Shown here: positions 7,678 to 17,344 of the stretch, in pieces | Layout: the number at the start of each line of letters is the position of its first letter | Numbering within the stretch: position 1 is the first letter of the stretch | Origin: Streptococcus oricebi | GTDB taxonomy: Bacteria; Bacillota; Bacilli; Lactobacillales; Streptococcaceae | NCBI RefSeq assembly: GCF_017883985.1 | Contig: NZ_PRDG01000005.1 | Location: forward strand, 1-64,000 | DNA length: 64,000 nucleotides | Direction of reading: 5' to 3' | Position numbers and translations under genes: made by a program | The notes under the pieces: generated by a model | Seen by the model: only the letters and a program-made list of their open reading frames with translations | What the model was told of the DNA's origin: nothing | Databases searched by the model: none

Positions 7678-9780
7678 CTAGTCAGCCTTGAGGAGGATAA
7701 ACTGTTGGGGCGGAACCTTATAGCTTGCAGCAGGTCTTTCCAAGGGTTGCTTGAGGCTGATGGCTGGGTAGCTGATGTAGAGGGCTTCGGCCTCCTCATT
7801 CTGATAAACCTGCTCTTGGTCGCCAAAATTGATTAGAATCCGAATCTTTTCAGTGCCCTGCTTAATTTGATAGTCGAGGACCTGATCATTTAGCCAGGTC
7901 AACTGGCAACTTTCAAGAATAGCCGAGCGACTTTCAAGGCTCAAGAGCGGATGGGCCTTTCTAAAGGCAATTAGTTGGCGGAAGAAGTCGATGTCTTTTT
8001 TATGCTCCAGGCTAGCCTGCCAGTCTAGTTGATTGATGGTATCGGGCAGGTTGTAACTATTGTCAATCAGATTTTTACTGCGGAAGAACTCCTGGCCACT
8101 GTGGATAAAGGGAACTCCCTGGGCCAGCAAGACCAAATGGAGGGCCAGGCGGGAGCCTGCCAAGCGCTGGCTGGGACTAATCTGGGGATTTTCCAGTTTC
8201 AGATAGTCAAAGACGGTTGCATTGTCATGGCATTCTGTATAATTGATGGCCTGCTGGGGCTCCAGGAAATGGCTGGCTCCTTTCAGGCCTAGATTGGCAG
8301 TCAAGACATTTTCTAAGAGTTGGAAATTATTGTCAGCCTGGATAGCCCGACCGCCTGCAATGGTTTCCTTGATACTATTGCGGAAATGATCGCTAAAGAA
8401 GCCATAGGCTGCTAGCTGATTGGCGTTGAATTGGTGGGCCAGCTCTTCTCTGGCTAGGCCTGTCGCCATATCCCAGCCCTCTCCATAGAGGTAGACATTG
8501 GGATAGAGGGCCTTTAGCTCGCTAGCCACTTCCAGCATGGTCTCCTTATCGAGAATGCCCATCAAATCAAAGCGAAAACCATCAAAGCCATAGAGGGTCA
8601 GCCACTGCTTGAGGGAATGCTTGATGTAGCGGCGGACCATGCGGCGTTCGCTAGCTACATCGTTGCCGCAGAAGGTCCCATTGGTCTTTTCCCCATTCTC
8701 CTGATAGCGATAGAAGTAGCCGGGGAGAATCTTTTCAAAGGCAAAAGAGTCCGCTTCGTAGACATGGTTATAGACGACATCCATAATCAGGCTGAGGTCG
8801 GCCTGGTGGTAGCGGGCCACCATTTCCTGCAATTCTAAAATGCGGCAGTAGGGGTCGTGGGGATTGCTGGCAAAGCTTCCGTCTGGGATATTGTACTGGA
8901 CAGGGTCATATCCCCAATTATAGACCTCTTGGGGTTTGACTTCATCTACGCTGCCAAAGTCATAGAGGGGCATGATTTGGACGTGGCTAATGCCTAGGCT
9001 TTTCAGGTAGGCAAAGCCCAGTTTTTCGCCCTGGACTTGGGGAGACTCAGTCATGGCCAGAAACTTGCCTGGGTGTTGAAAGCCGGCCTCTTTTTGCATG
9101 GAAAAGTCCCGAATGCTTAGTTCATAGATAAAGGCCTTGCTTGGTGAGAGCTGACTTTGGGCCCGCCCGATTTGGTCAGGACTAAGGAGCTTTCTAGGGT
9201 CAATCACAAAGCTGGCGCCGGAATTAGCTGTTGAGGCGAGGGCGTAGGGGTCGTGGACCTCCTGCCAATCTCCGTTGACCTTGTGGAGGTAGGTGTAACG
9301 GTAGCCCTCCAAATCGCCAGCCACTTCCAGAGACCAGACTCCTCTTTGGGGTCCTTGCAGAGGGTAGACCATTTCTTTTTGGTCGGGGGCTTGGAGGCGC
9401 AAGAGGACCTGCTCGGAAATGGGAGCCCAGAGTTTAAAACGGGTGGCCTCAGGCTTGTATTGGTTGCCTAAATCATCGCCTGCATAGTCAAAATAAGCGT
9501 CAAAACTGGGCTGACGCACCAATTTTCCAAATAAGAGCCGGCACCTATTGCGGTCCTGGTCCAAGACCTGGTAAGACTGGGTCCAGTCAAACTTTTGCGG
9601 ACAGGTCAAGGAATAGACGAGCTGCTGGTCCTTTTTTTCTATTTTTTTGATGGTCAGAGGCAGACTGACTTCTTGATTTTCTAAGACAAAATCAAGGTCT
9701 GAATCGGCCTCTTTCTGGTCTAGATAGAGATGAATAAGATTTTCATCATCGAGATAGGCTTGAAATCTGCGTAAAGCCAT
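7678..9780 (-). CDS. pulA: Type I pullulanase, intracellular
   Basis: This 700-residue GH13 debranching enzyme hydrolyses alpha-1,6 bonds in branched maltodextrin and glycogen fragments. The pullulanase signature YNWGYDP is at about residue 285. GH13 region I (DVVYNH), region II (GFRFDLMG, nucleophile Asp), region III (YGEGW, acid/base Glu) and region IV (ECHDN) follow in order. An N-terminal carbohydrate-binding-like domain precedes them. There is no signal peptide or LPXTG anchor, so unlike the large surface pullulanases it acts in the cytoplasm. It starts 14 bases after malR, so it is the last gene of the malX-C-D-A-R-pulA cluster. Confidence 0.93.
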   Translation of the reverse strand: MALRRFQAYLDDENLIHLYLDQKEADSDLDFVLENQEVSLPLTIKKIEKKDQQLVYSLTCPQKFDWTQSYQVLDQDRNRCRLLFGKLVRQPSFDAYFDYAGDDLGNQYKPEATRFKLWAPISEQVLLRLQAPDQKEMVYPLQGPQRGVWSLEVAGDLEGYRYTYLHKVNGDWQEVHDPYALASTANSGASFVIDPRKLLSPDQIGRAQSQLSPSKAFIYELSIRDFSMQKEAGFQHPGKFLAMTESPQVQGEKLGFAYLKSLGISHVQIMPLYDFGSVDEVKPQEVYNWGYDPVQYNIPDGSFASNPHDPYCRILELQEMVARYHQADLSLIMDVVYNHVYEADSFAFEKILPGYFYRYQENGEKTNGTFCGNDVASERRMVRRYIKHSLKQWLTLYGFDGFRFDLMGILDKETMLEVASELKALYPNVYLYGEGWDMATGLAREELAHQFNANQLAAYGFFSDHFRNSIKETIAGGRAIQADNNFQLLENVLTANLGLKGASHFLEPQQAINYTECHDNATVFDYLKLENPQISPSQRLAGSRLALHLVLLAQGVPFIHSGQEFFRSKNLIDNSYNLPDTINQLDWQASLEHKKDIDFFRQLIAFRKAHPLLSLESRSAILESCQLTWLNDQVLDYQIKQGTEKIRILINFGDQEQVYQNEEAEALYISYPAISLKQPLERPAASYKVPPQQFILLKAD

Positions 9781-9794
9781 GGCAATCCTTTCTA

Positions 9795-10781
9795 TTATCG
9801 CTCAATCAGGCGATGGGGAATAAGTTGTCGGTAGCAAATCTGGCGGTTTTCCTTGTAGTCATTGATGATTTGTAAAATGGTGGTAAAGGAGGTGCGCCCC
9901 AACTCCAGACTATTGATATCGACATAGGCTGCTAGTTTGAGCTTGGGGTTAATCGAGTCAAAGGACAGGGTCGGGATGGCTAGTTGCTTTTCTGCCAGAT
10001 AGTCGCAGACTCCTTCGGCCAGTAGGCTATCTGTGGTGATGACTGCATCAATCTGGGGATTGTGCTTAAGGAGGCGCTTGATAAATTGGTAGCCCTTCTC
10101 TTCCAAAAATTCGCTGGCAAAGGCGGTATTTTGTGGGTCGTGGCTGAGTTGGTAGTCGCTCAGGGCCTTTTGGTAGCCCTTGTAGCGATCCTGGGTCACG
10201 TAAAGTTTCTTGCTTCCGCCGATAAAGGCGATGTGTTGGCAACCTTGTTTGATAAAATATTGGGTGGCATCAAAACCAGCCTGAATATTATCGTTATCCA
10301 CTAAGGGAGTGAAGGGAGAGAGGGACTTGCCCAGGATTAAAAAGGGGAATTGTTCCTCTGTGACTAGCTGGATTAGGGGATCATTTTCTTGGGAATAAAG
10401 AAAGATGAGACCGTCTACTCTCTTACCCAAGACCATCTGAGAAATGGCTTCCAGCCGTTCTTTTTGGTCTTTGCCAGTTGCGATTTGAATAGCGTAGTGG
10501 TGTTCGGCAGCAATCTGGGCAATGCCACGAAAGACCGAAGGAAAGAAGGGGTTTTGATAGAAGGCATCGGAGTCATCGGGTAATACCAGGCCGATAACTT
10601 GGCTATAACTGCTGACCAGGCTACGGGCATTGAGATTGGGATGGTAGTTGAGCTCCTTCATGGCCTTGCGGACCCTCTTTTTGGTCTCCTCACTAATAGT
10701 CTTTTTATTTTGAATAACCCGAGTGACGGTAGAGGGAGAAACCTTGGCTAATTTGGCAACATCTTTAATAGTAACACGCAT
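9795..10781 (-). CDS. malR: LacI-family maltose/maltodextrin regulator MalR
   Basis: This 328-residue repressor has a LacI-type helix-turn-helix at the extreme N-terminus (TIKDVAKLAKVSPSTVTRVI). A periplasmic-binding-protein-like effector domain begins near residue 60. The start is supported by AGGAGG eight bases upstream. It lies 9 bases after malA and 14 bases before pulA. Known pneumococcal MalR represses the mal promoters and is relieved by maltose. The GCAAACGTTTTC-like palindromes at 11615-11667, 15557-15608 and 15770-15781 are its expected operators. Confidence 0.92.
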   Translation of the reverse strand: MRVTIKDVAKLAKVSPSTVTRVIQNKKTISEETKKRVRKAMKELNYHPNLNARSLVSSYSQVIGLVLPDDSDAFYQNPFFPSVFRGIAQIAAEHHYAIQIATGKDQKERLEAISQMVLGKRVDGLIFLYSQENDPLIQLVTEEQFPFLILGKSLSPFTPLVDNDNIQAGFDATQYFIKQGCQHIAFIGGSKKLYVTQDRYKGYQKALSDYQLSHDPQNTAFASEFLEEKGYQFIKRLLKHNPQIDAVITTDSLLAEGVCDYLAEKQLAIPTLSFDSINPKLKLAAYVDINSLELGRTSFTTILQIINDYKENRQICYRQLIPHRLIER

Positions 10782-10790
10782 GCTAACCTC

Positions 10791-11594
10791 CTAGTTATCT
10801 GAATCCTGAAAATGGGTCTGATAAAAGACTAGGACCAGATACAGGACAAAGAGAATATTTTGAATGGTAATCATAGTGGGCAGGGCCTGACCAAAGAGTC
10901 CGCAGATGAGACTGATGATGCTTGCAAGGCCTAGGCAGTTGAGGGTGAAGTTGTAGCACTCCTTGATTGTCCTAAAGGCAAAGAGTCGAGATTTCTTGGT
11001 CAGATAGAGAAAGAAGCTGGCTCCGACCGTTAAGATAAGGAAGTTGAGGGTAAAGAGACCGGCAGAAATCAGAAGGATAAAGAGGTTGATAATAATCCGG
11101 TTTTCCTGAAACCAAGCCTGGGAAATGGCTTTGCTAAGACTGGCCTTATCCTTTAAATCAGCCTGCTTAATCTGACGGTAGTAAATCCTGGCCAGCTCTT
11201 TTTTTTGCTTGCTGATCAGGAGTTGGTTTGGTCCAAAAGTCAGGGTCAAGTCCTGACCTAGACTTTGAGAATCCTGGCCCAGAAGGACTTGTCCTGCCTG
11301 ATTTTTGTGGATAGGATTTTGGCCGTTATAACTGAGCTGCCCTTCTTTTATTTGAATATTCTCCCTTATATCCTGCATGACCTGCCCATCTAAGGGCTCA
11401 TAAACCTTATCGATAAAGGTTTCCAAGGGATAGCTGGTCCTGCTTGCGTTTTGCAGGGCTACTGGAATCAAGGAGAGGGAAATCAAGAACAGACTGGTAA
11501 AGATGATTTGAAACCAGGTCAGGACTTTCCGGTTTTTAAAGCTGGCCTTGAAAGGGAAAATGCTGGAGAAATAAGAAAAAGGATAGGGTAACAT
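10791..11594 (-). CDS. malA: MalA-type maltodextrin utilization membrane protein (DUF1189)
   Basis: This 267-residue membrane protein has one N-terminal hydrophobic segment near 25-45. A soluble loop of about 120 residues follows, then three or four further helices in the last 100 residues. That is the layout of DUF1189/MalA proteins encoded next to malR in streptococci. Its biochemical role is unknown. The start at 11594 is chosen over an in-frame ATG 75 bases upstream because the upstream one would lie inside the promoter region. It has its own operator-flanked promoter and so can be expressed apart from malXCD. Confidence 0.85.
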   Translation of the reverse strand: MLPYPFSYFSSIFPFKASFKNRKVLTWFQIIFTSLFLISLSLIPVALQNASRTSYPLETFIDKVYEPLDGQVMQDIRENIQIKEGQLSYNGQNPIHKNQAGQVLLGQDSQSLGQDLTLTFGPNQLLISKQKKELARIYYRQIKQADLKDKASLSKAISQAWFQENRIIINLFILLISAGLFTLNFLILTVGASFFLYLTKKSRLFAFRTIKECYNFTLNCLGLASIISLICGLFGQALPTMITIQNILFVLYLVLVFYQTHFQDSDN

Positions 11595-11614
11595 AGGTCT
11601 CTCTTTTCTATTTT

Positions 11615-11667
11615 GTAAACGTTTGCTTCTATTATACCTTATTTTTGAAAATTGTGCATACGTTTGC
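11615..11667 (-). promoter_or_regulatory. malA promoter with two MalR/CcpA-type operators
   Basis: On the minus strand TATAAT (plus 11631-11636) is flanked by operator-like sequences. GTAAACGTTTGC is at 11615-11626, downstream of the -10, and GCATACGTTTGC is at 11656-11667, overlapping the -35 region. Both fit LacI-family half-site symmetry and also resemble CcpA cre sites. Confidence 0.7.
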
Positions 11668-11853
11668 ATGCCTAAATGGACTAGAAAATTAGTCTTTTAT
11701 AACCTCCCATTTCAACCTGCCTTGCCCGCTTTTTTGCACACTTTATGGGGCTGGCTATCAGTTTGTTGTTTTTTTGCTCTGGTCTAGCCTTGCTAGCTTA
11801 AAGGTACCCGAAATCTGGCTTGCTTTCCTCTTTTAGCCTAGTTAGAGGGTAGC

Positions 11854-11901
11854 AAAAAGCGGGACCAGCTAGTCTTGTGAGAAAGACCTGCTAGCTCCGC
11901 T
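11854..11901 (-). terminator. Terminator after malD
   Basis: On the minus strand AGCGGAGCTAGCAGGTCTT pairs imperfectly with AAGACTAGCTGGTCCCGCT around TCTCAC and is followed by T residues. It separates malXCD from malA. The rest of the 317-base gap, 11668-11853, shows no reading frame or structure that I can support. Confidence 0.7.
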
Positions 11902-11911
11902 CTTTCAGATT

Positions 11912-12754
11912 TTATCCCTTGTCTCCACCACTGGTTAGACCAGATACAAAGTTCTTTTGCAGGAAGAAGAAAAGGATACAGATGGGGAGGGCAGTTAGGA
12001 CCGCCCCTGCTGCAAAGTAGGCAATTTGTAGGTTTTTCAAGTCACTTACAAAGGTTCTAAGACCGACAGCAACGGTATAAACCTCTTTTTCCCTGAGCAG
12101 GAAACTAGAGAGGATATAGTCTCCGAAAGGTCCCATAAAGGCCCAGAGGGCTTGAACGGCCACCATGGGTCTTACTAAAGGAAGGACAATCTGCCAGAAA
12201 CGTCTGAAGTGTCCCGCCCCGTCAAGCTTGGCCGACTCATCAAGTGACATGGGTACGGTATCAAAGTAACCCTTCATGAGCCAAGCATTCATTGGGATTC
12301 CTCCACCGACATATAGGAGGATGAGGAACCAATTTTGGTTGAGAGCGTTGAGCATGAGGGCCATAACGAAGAAGGCAGTAAGGGCAGCGATAGTCGGTAC
12401 CATTTGAATAATAAGGAAGAAGACCAGACTTTGCTTACGAGCCAGGAAGTTATAGCGACTGTAGGCATAACCAGCCAGAACAACGATGCTGGTTTGGATA
12501 ATCATGGTCAAGAAGGCCACAATCAAGGTGTTGACATACCAAGTCCCGTAGAGGGTTTCGGTAAAAAGTTTGACAAAGTTGTCCAGACTAAAGTTGACAT
12601 TCATATCCAGCTTGAAGGCGACCACATTTCCCGATTTGAAGGCGGATAGGATGGTAATCATCAAGGGATAGAGGATGATGATAGATAGGACAACTAGATA
12701 GAGGTAGGTCAAAAAATGATTGAGTCGACGTTTGGTTTTTATAGAATGATTCAT
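11912..12754 (-). CDS. malD: Maltodextrin ABC transporter permease MalD
   Basis: This 280-residue inner-membrane permease is of the MalG type. Six hydrophobic segments are visible. The EAA-loop equivalent is [23 protein letters not shown] near residues 167-190, where the ATPase docks. The start at 12754 is preceded by GGAGGA on the minus strand; an upstream in-frame ATG lacks a site. It begins one base past the malC stop codon, so the two permease genes are translationally coupled. With MalC and MalX it imports maltose and maltodextrins. Confidence 0.95.
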   Translation of the reverse strand: MNHSIKTKRRLNHFLTYLYLVVLSIIILYPLMITILSAFKSGNVVAFKLDMNVNFSLDNFVKLFTETLYGTWYVNTLIVAFLTMIIQTSIVVLAGYAYSRYNFLARKQSLVFFLIIQMVPTIAALTAFFVMALMLNALNQNWFLILLYVGGGIPMNAWLMKGYFDTVPMSLDESAKLDGAGHFRRFWQIVLPLVRPMVAVQALWAFMGPFGDYILSSFLLREKEVYTVAVGLRTFVSDLKNLQIAYFAAGAVLTALPICILFFFLQKNFVSGLTSGGDKG

Positions 12755-12755
12755 C

Positions 12756-14051
12756 TTAGACGTCCTCCATATCAAATGCGTGTAGTTTCTTAAAGGCAAT
12801 CATCGAAATACCGATAACAATAATGGAAATAATCAGGGTGACAGCCGCTGCCATTGAATATTGAGGAGCCGTTCCTGTGGTTAGACGATAAATCCAGGAA
12901 ATCAGGATATCGGTCGAGCCAGCTCCACCCCCAACAGTCCCCGGACCACCGCCATTAAAGAGGTAGATGATGGAGAAGTTGTTGAAGTTAAAGGTGTATT
13001 GGCTGATTAGGGTTGGGGCCGCCACTGCCAAAATCATCGGCAGGGTAATATTGCGGAACTTTTGCCAACTATTGGCTCCGTCGATATAGGCTGCCTCATA
13101 GAGATCATTAGGAATAGACTGGAGAATCCCCAGGGTCAAGACATAGATATAAGGGAAGCCCAGCCAGCCCTGAATCATAATCAGAGCAATCTTGGTCCAG
13201 GTTGGGTCTGTCTTCCAAGGGATGAGATGCCCATTGAGGAAGGGCAAGACCTTGCCCAAGAGAGGGAGGACCTGGGTGTTGATGGCTCCGACAGAGTCAT
13301 TGAACATATTACTAAAGGTAAGGATAGTAATGAAGGCAGGCACTGCCCAAGGGAGCAGGAAGATAACACCAAAGATTCTTTTTCCCTTGATAAAGGGTTG
13401 GTTGGAAATGATGGCTGTAAAGATTCCAATTACGATTTGGAGGGTAGAAGCCGCCAGGGCCCAGATGATGGTCCAAGACAGAACCGAACCAAAGGCTGAG
13501 CGGAAGGTGCTCAATTTCCAAATGTTACTAAAGTTAGTCAGACCGACCCAGTCCAGCAACTTGCTTGGAGGTAGGTGCTGGAAGTCATAGTTGGTAAAGG
13601 CGATTAAGAGGGTGACCAAAACCGGGAAGATGATGGCAAAGGTCATAGCAATGTAAGAAGGAATAATGAGCAAGTAAGGGAAACCATTGGCATAGACCTC
13701 CTTGGTCATATCCTTGAAAGAAGTCGCGACAGGTAAATGATTGTTCCAGCGCTTGGCTGTACTGTAGGCGTCCTTGAGGTTGAGGGCATAGAAGATGAGA
13801 TAAACAAAGACGATAATGAGATGAAAGGCGCCCTGAATCAGCATAAAGAGCGAATTATCTCGACCGCGTACCTCCCCTAGACTAATCAAATTGCTCAACT
13901 CACCGAGGGCGACTAGGAAAAAATAGGCCAGAAAGGCAATGGTGACAGCCAGAAAAATAAATCCCTTGGCTTTTTGTTTATTATAGATTTGACCAAGTCC
14001 CGGGACCAGGGAGAGCAGCAATGCTTTACTTGGATTTTGTTCTTTCGTCAT
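12756..14051 (-). CDS. malC: Maltodextrin ABC transporter permease MalC
   Basis: This 431-residue permease is of the MalF type. It has an N-terminal pair of helices with the loop [19 protein letters not shown] central transmembrane core follows, and the EAA motif is near residue 320 ([22 protein letters not shown]). The start at 14051 follows AAAGGAG on the minus strand and matches the length of pneumococcal MalC. It lies 195 bases downstream of malX, with a hairpin between them that may set the binding protein above the permeases in abundance. Confidence 0.95.
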   Translation of the reverse strand: MTKEQNPSKALLLSLVPGLGQIYNKQKAKGFIFLAVTIAFLAYFFLVALGELSNLISLGEVRGRDNSLFMLIQGAFHLIIVFVYLIFYALNLKDAYSTAKRWNNHLPVATSFKDMTKEVYANGFPYLLIIPSYIAMTFAIIFPVLVTLLIAFTNYDFQHLPPSKLLDWVGLTNFSNIWKLSTFRSAFGSVLSWTIIWALAASTLQIVIGIFTAIISNQPFIKGKRIFGVIFLLPWAVPAFITILTFSNMFNDSVGAINTQVLPLLGKVLPFLNGHLIPWKTDPTWTKIALIMIQGWLGFPYIYVLTLGILQSIPNDLYEAAYIDGANSWQKFRNITLPMILAVAAPTLISQYTFNFNNFSIIYLFNGGGPGTVGGGAGSTDILISWIYRLTTGTAPQYSMAAAVTLIISIIVIGISMIAFKKLHAFDMEDV

Positions 14052-14199
14052 TAGAGTCTCCTTTGAAATTCTTGATAGCAAGCGTCTCTCTGATACCCCT
14101 TCAATCAAGATTAGCCTTGGGGCAGGATTGAAAGGTGGCCTCTTAGCCTAGCCTGTGGGTCTCCTTCATTTTACTTTTCCTTGACTAGTATCAGAAAAT

Positions 14200-14230
14200 A
14201 GAACTCGACTGGAGCTGCCAATCGAGTTCT
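14200..14230 (-). terminator. Intercistronic hairpin between malX and malC
   Basis: AGAACTCGA and TCGAGTTCT are perfectly complementary around 13 bases and are followed on the minus strand by TATTTTCT. The weak T-run suggests partial termination or protection of the malX mRNA 3' end rather than a full stop. Confidence 0.6.
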
Positions 14231-14246
14231 ATCGCCTCAATTTCTT

Positions 14247-15503
14247 TTATTTGTTACCAAATTTTTGGTCAATGGTCTCCTTGATCAATTTAACAGCTTC
14301 ATCAGCAGCAGTTTTAGCGTCTTTCTTGCTACTTACAGCATCAAAGAGCATGTTCTTAGCTGGGTCCCAAACAGCACTCATTTCAGAGATGTTTGGCATT
14401 GGTTGAGCTGACTTGAATTGTTTGATAACAGCTGACGTTAACTCATCGTTCTTGCCTTCGGCATAAGCACGAGCTTCTGTGTTAGCAGGAACTTCATTGG
14501 TTGCATCGTAGAATTCTTTTTGTTGGTCGGTTGTGGTGAGGAAGTCGATGAATTTTTGGGCAGCATCTGGGTTTTTAGAACCAGCTGGGATGACCCAAGC
14601 CTTACCACCACCAAAGGCTTGATATTCTTTGCCATCTGCCAGAGTTGGAATGGTTGCAACTCCGTAGTTAACCTTGGCATCTTTGAGGGCAGACGCCTTC
14701 CAAGGACCATCAATCATAGCAGCAGTCTTACCTGAGGTAAATTGGGTTTGAATCAGGTTAGAAGCGCCTTCTGTATCTTGTAAACCTTTTGGCCATTTTT
14801 CATACCAAGATTTAGCGTATTCGATTCCCTTGATGGAGCCTTCGTTAGCCAGTCCGATGTCTTTTGGATCTTTACCGTCTTTACCAAAGACATAGCCACC
14901 GTTACCAGCTAGCAGTCCATAAGCATAGTAGAAGTTGGTCCAGTCAGCCAAAAAGGCAGTTGTTTTTCCAGCTTCGCCGTCAAAGTTGTACTTGCTATCT
15001 TTGGCCAATTCTTCTACTTCTGCAAAAGTAGTTGGAGCCTTGGAGATTAGGTCCTTGTTATAGTACATAACCAGGGTTTCAATAACAGCAGGGGCACCGT
15101 AAACCTTGTCGCTTGTAGTTACCAAGGCCTTGGTTGTGTCGTCTGTCTTACTATCTTTATTCAAGGTTACTTCTGATAATTGTCCATCTGTTCCCAGGCT
15201 ACCTACGCGGTCGTACGGTGCCATCATGACATCTGGCGCCTTACCGGATTGGTTATCAAGAGAAAGGTTGTCCAAACCAGTCAACTGGTCACCAGTCTTA
15301 ATCGTTACCTTAGAGCCGCTTTCTTTTTCAAACTTTTCAGCAGCTTTGGTCATGTAGGCCTTGTATTGCTCTTCGACATAAACAGTGACATTCTTGTCTG
15401 AAGCAGCGTCTTTTGATGACTTGTTATTACAAGCAGCTAAAAGCAAACCAGCTAGGGCAACAGTTCCTAATACCGCAGCACTTTTCAAGGCTTTGTTTTT
15501 CAT
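14247..15503 (-). CDS. malX: Maltodextrin-binding lipoprotein MalX
   Basis: This 418-residue extracellular solute-binding protein is anchored as a lipoprotein. Its signal peptide ends in the lipobox LLAAC with Cys25. The rest is a family 1 binding protein (IETLVMYYNKDL, GAWKAS-like GPWKASAL, AFGGGKAW). It captures maltose and maltodextrin for MalC-MalD. The start at 15503 follows AGGAGG on the minus strand. It is the first gene of its operon, under a TTGCAA-17-TATACT promoter with two operators. Confidence 0.95.
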   Translation of the reverse strand: MKNKALKSAAVLGTVALAGLLLAACNNKSSKDAASDKNVTVYVEEQYKAYMTKAAEKFEKESGSKVTIKTGDQLTGLDNLSLDNQSGKAPDVMMAPYDRVGSLGTDGQLSEVTLNKDSKTDDTTKALVTTSDKVYGAPAVIETLVMYYNKDLISKAPTTFAEVEELAKDSKYNFDGEAGKTTAFLADWTNFYYAYGLLAGNGGYVFGKDGKDPKDIGLANEGSIKGIEYAKSWYEKWPKGLQDTEGASNLIQTQFTSGKTAAMIDGPWKASALKDAKVNYGVATIPTLADGKEYQAFGGGKAWVIPAGSKNPDAAQKFIDFLTTTDQQKEFYDATNEVPANTEARAYAEGKNDELTSAVIKQFKSAQPMPNISEMSAVWDPAKNMLFDAVSSKKDAKTAADEAVKLIKETIDQKFGNK

Positions 15504-15556
15504 AAGATTATTCCTCCTAAGAATAAAAAAAAGTAAAGATAAATTAAGTAGTTTAC

Positions 15557-15610
15557 GCAAACGTTTTCTTAAACTACTCAAAGTATATCACAAATAGAAA
15601 ACGCTTGCAA
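15557..15610 (-). promoter_or_regulatory. malX promoter with two MalR/CcpA-type operators
   Basis: On the minus strand TTGCAA (plus 15605-15610) and TATACT (plus 15582-15587) are 17 bases apart, with a TG extension. One operator-like palindrome (GAAAACGCTTGC, 15597-15608) covers the -35 and nearly fits a CcpA cre site. The other (GCAAACGTTTTC, 15557-15568) lies just downstream of the start point, so binding would block initiation. Confidence 0.8.
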
Positions 15611-15731
15611 GAGTTTTGTAAAAATTTTTTTAGTCACTTTGACCGATAAAGTCCACTTTGCTTATTTTATAGTAGAAAAGGACAAGGGAGGAGCCTTTTC
15701 TGTTGGAAAAGCAAAAAAAATCAAAAAATGG

Positions 15732-15781
15732 TTGCATTTGAAAGAAAAAACAGCTATAATCAAATCAAAGCAAACGTTTTC
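15732..15781 (+). promoter_or_regulatory. malQ promoter with downstream operator
   Basis: TTGCAT (15732-15737) and TATAAT (15755-15760) are 17 bases apart. The operator-like palindrome GCAAACGTTTTC lies at 15770-15781, over the expected start of transcription. It is identical in sequence to the malX downstream operator, so one LacI-type repressor can control both divergent units. The 324-base malX-malQ gap holds only these elements. Confidence 0.82.
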
Positions 15782-15827
15782 ACTGCGAGTGGACTTAAAC
15801 TGGAGTAAAATAATTGAGGTGATGTGA

Positions 15828-17342
15828 GTGAAAGAACGTCAAAGTGGTGTATTGATGCACATTTCTTCCCTACCAAATAAGTATGGGATTGGCTCTTTTG
15901 GGAAAAGTGCCTATGAATTTGTGGATTTTTTAGTTAGGACCAAGCAACGCTACTGGCAAATCCTACCCCTAGGAACGACTAGTTACGGGGATTCCCCCTA
16001 CCAATCTTTCTCAGCCTTTGCAGGGAATACAAACTTTATTGACTTTGACCTCCTGCTAGAAGAAGGTTTATTAAAGGAAGAGGACTTAGAGGGGCTAGAC
16101 TTTGGCCAAGATGAGACCAGAGTAGACTATGCCAAGATTTTCAAGGCCCGCAGACCAGTTTTGGAAGCCGCCGTTGGGCGCTTTTTGGAGCGGGGAGATT
16201 TGGCAGACTATGAGCTCTTCCTAGCAGAAAATGCAGCCTGGCTAGAGCTCTTTGTCGACTATATGGCCATCAAGGAACATTTCGACCTCAAGGCCTGGAC
16301 TGAATGGCCCGATCAGGCTGTTCGTTTACGGCAACCAGAAGCCCTGGAGCACTACCGCCAAAAATTGGCCAATCAGATGGATTTTCACCGAGTAAGCCAG
16401 TATTTCTTCTTTAAGCAGTGGTTAAGCCTCAAGGCCTATGCTAATCAAGAGCAGATTGAAATTGTTGGCGACATGCCAATCTATGTTGCAGCCGATAGCT
16501 GTGATGTTTGGGCCCAACCTCATTTCTTCAAGACCGACCAAGAGGGGCGTCCCTCATCAGTGGCCGGTGTTCCACCAGATGAATTTTCAGTGGATGGCCA
16601 ACTCTGGGGCAACCCAATCTATGACTGGCAGGCCATGGACGAGGATGGTTACCAATGGTGGGTCGACCGTCTTAGAGAAAGTTTTAAAATCTATGATGTC
16701 GTGCGGATTGACCACTTCCGTGGTTTTGAGTCCTACTGGGAAATTCCAGCAGACGCCGAGACAGCAGCGACAGGTAAATGGGTCAAGGGACCAGACTATG
16801 CCCTCTTTAAGGCCGTCAAGGACCAGTTGGGCGATTTAAATATCATTGCCGAAGACCTGGGCTTTATGACCGATGAAGTGATTGAGCTACGTGAAAAGAC
16901 GGGCTTCCCAGGTATGAAGGTCTGCCAATTTGCCTTTAATCCAGATGATGAAAGCATTGATAGTCCCCACCTGGCTAGCAACAACTCGGTCATGTACACC
17001 GGGACCCATGACAATAATACCGTCCTAGGCTGGTACAATCAGGAAATCAAGGACGAGGACAGGACCTACATGGCCCGCTACACCAACCGCAAGGAATATG
17101 AAACAGTTCCCCATGCTATGTTGCGGACCATCTTTGCCTCGGTCAGCTTTATGGCCATTGCGACCATGCAGGATTTGCTAGAACTAGATGGCTGGGCTCG
17201 AATGAACCTCCCTTCAACTATTGGAGGCAACTGGCAGTGGCGGATGACTGCTGACCAACTAAGTCCAAAAGTAGAGGCGAGTTTATTAGATTTGACAAGG
17301 ATTTATCGACGCGAAAATAGTCGCTTGAAAAAGAAAGGATAA
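15828..17342 (+). CDS. malQ: 4-alpha-glucanotransferase (amylomaltase)
   Basis: This 504-residue GH77 cytosolic enzyme transfers glucan chains between maltodextrins and releases glucose. GH77 motifs are visible in order: [30 protein letters not shown] (nucleophile Asp), IAEDLGF (acid/base Glu) and [12 protein letters not shown]. The start codon is GTG at 15828 behind GAGGTG. It leads a second mal operon, malQ-malK-malP, transcribed away from malX. Pneumococcal literature calls the same gene malM or malQ. Confidence 0.95.
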   Translation: MKERQSGVLMHISSLPNKYGIGSFGKSAYEFVDFLVRTKQRYWQILPLGTTSYGDSPYQSFSAFAGNTNFIDFDLLLEEGLLKEEDLEGLDFGQDETRVDYAKIFKARRPVLEAAVGRFLERGDLADYELFLAENAAWLELFVDYMAIKEHFDLKAWTEWPDQAVRLRQPEALEHYRQKLANQMDFHRVSQYFFFKQWLSLKAYANQEQIEIVGDMPIYVAADSCDVWAQPHFFKTDQEGRPSSVAGVPPDEFSVDGQLWGNPIYDWQAMDEDGYQWWVDRLRESFKIYDVVRIDHFRGFESYWEIPADAETAATGKWVKGPDYALFKAVKDQLGDLNIIAEDLGFMTDEVIELREKTGFPGMKVCQFAFNPDDESIDSPHLASNNSVMYTGTHDNNTVLGWYNQEIKDEDRTYMARYTNRKEYETVPHAMLRTIFASVSFMAIATMQDLLELDGWARMNLPSTIGGNWQWRMTADQLSPKVEASLLDLTRIYRRENSRLKKKG

Positions 17343-17344
17343 CT

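Noticed and set aside
13062..13590. Overlapping plus-strand frames of 132-145 codons within malC
   Set aside because: They are antisense to a clear permease gene, without ribosome sites; they are composition shadows.
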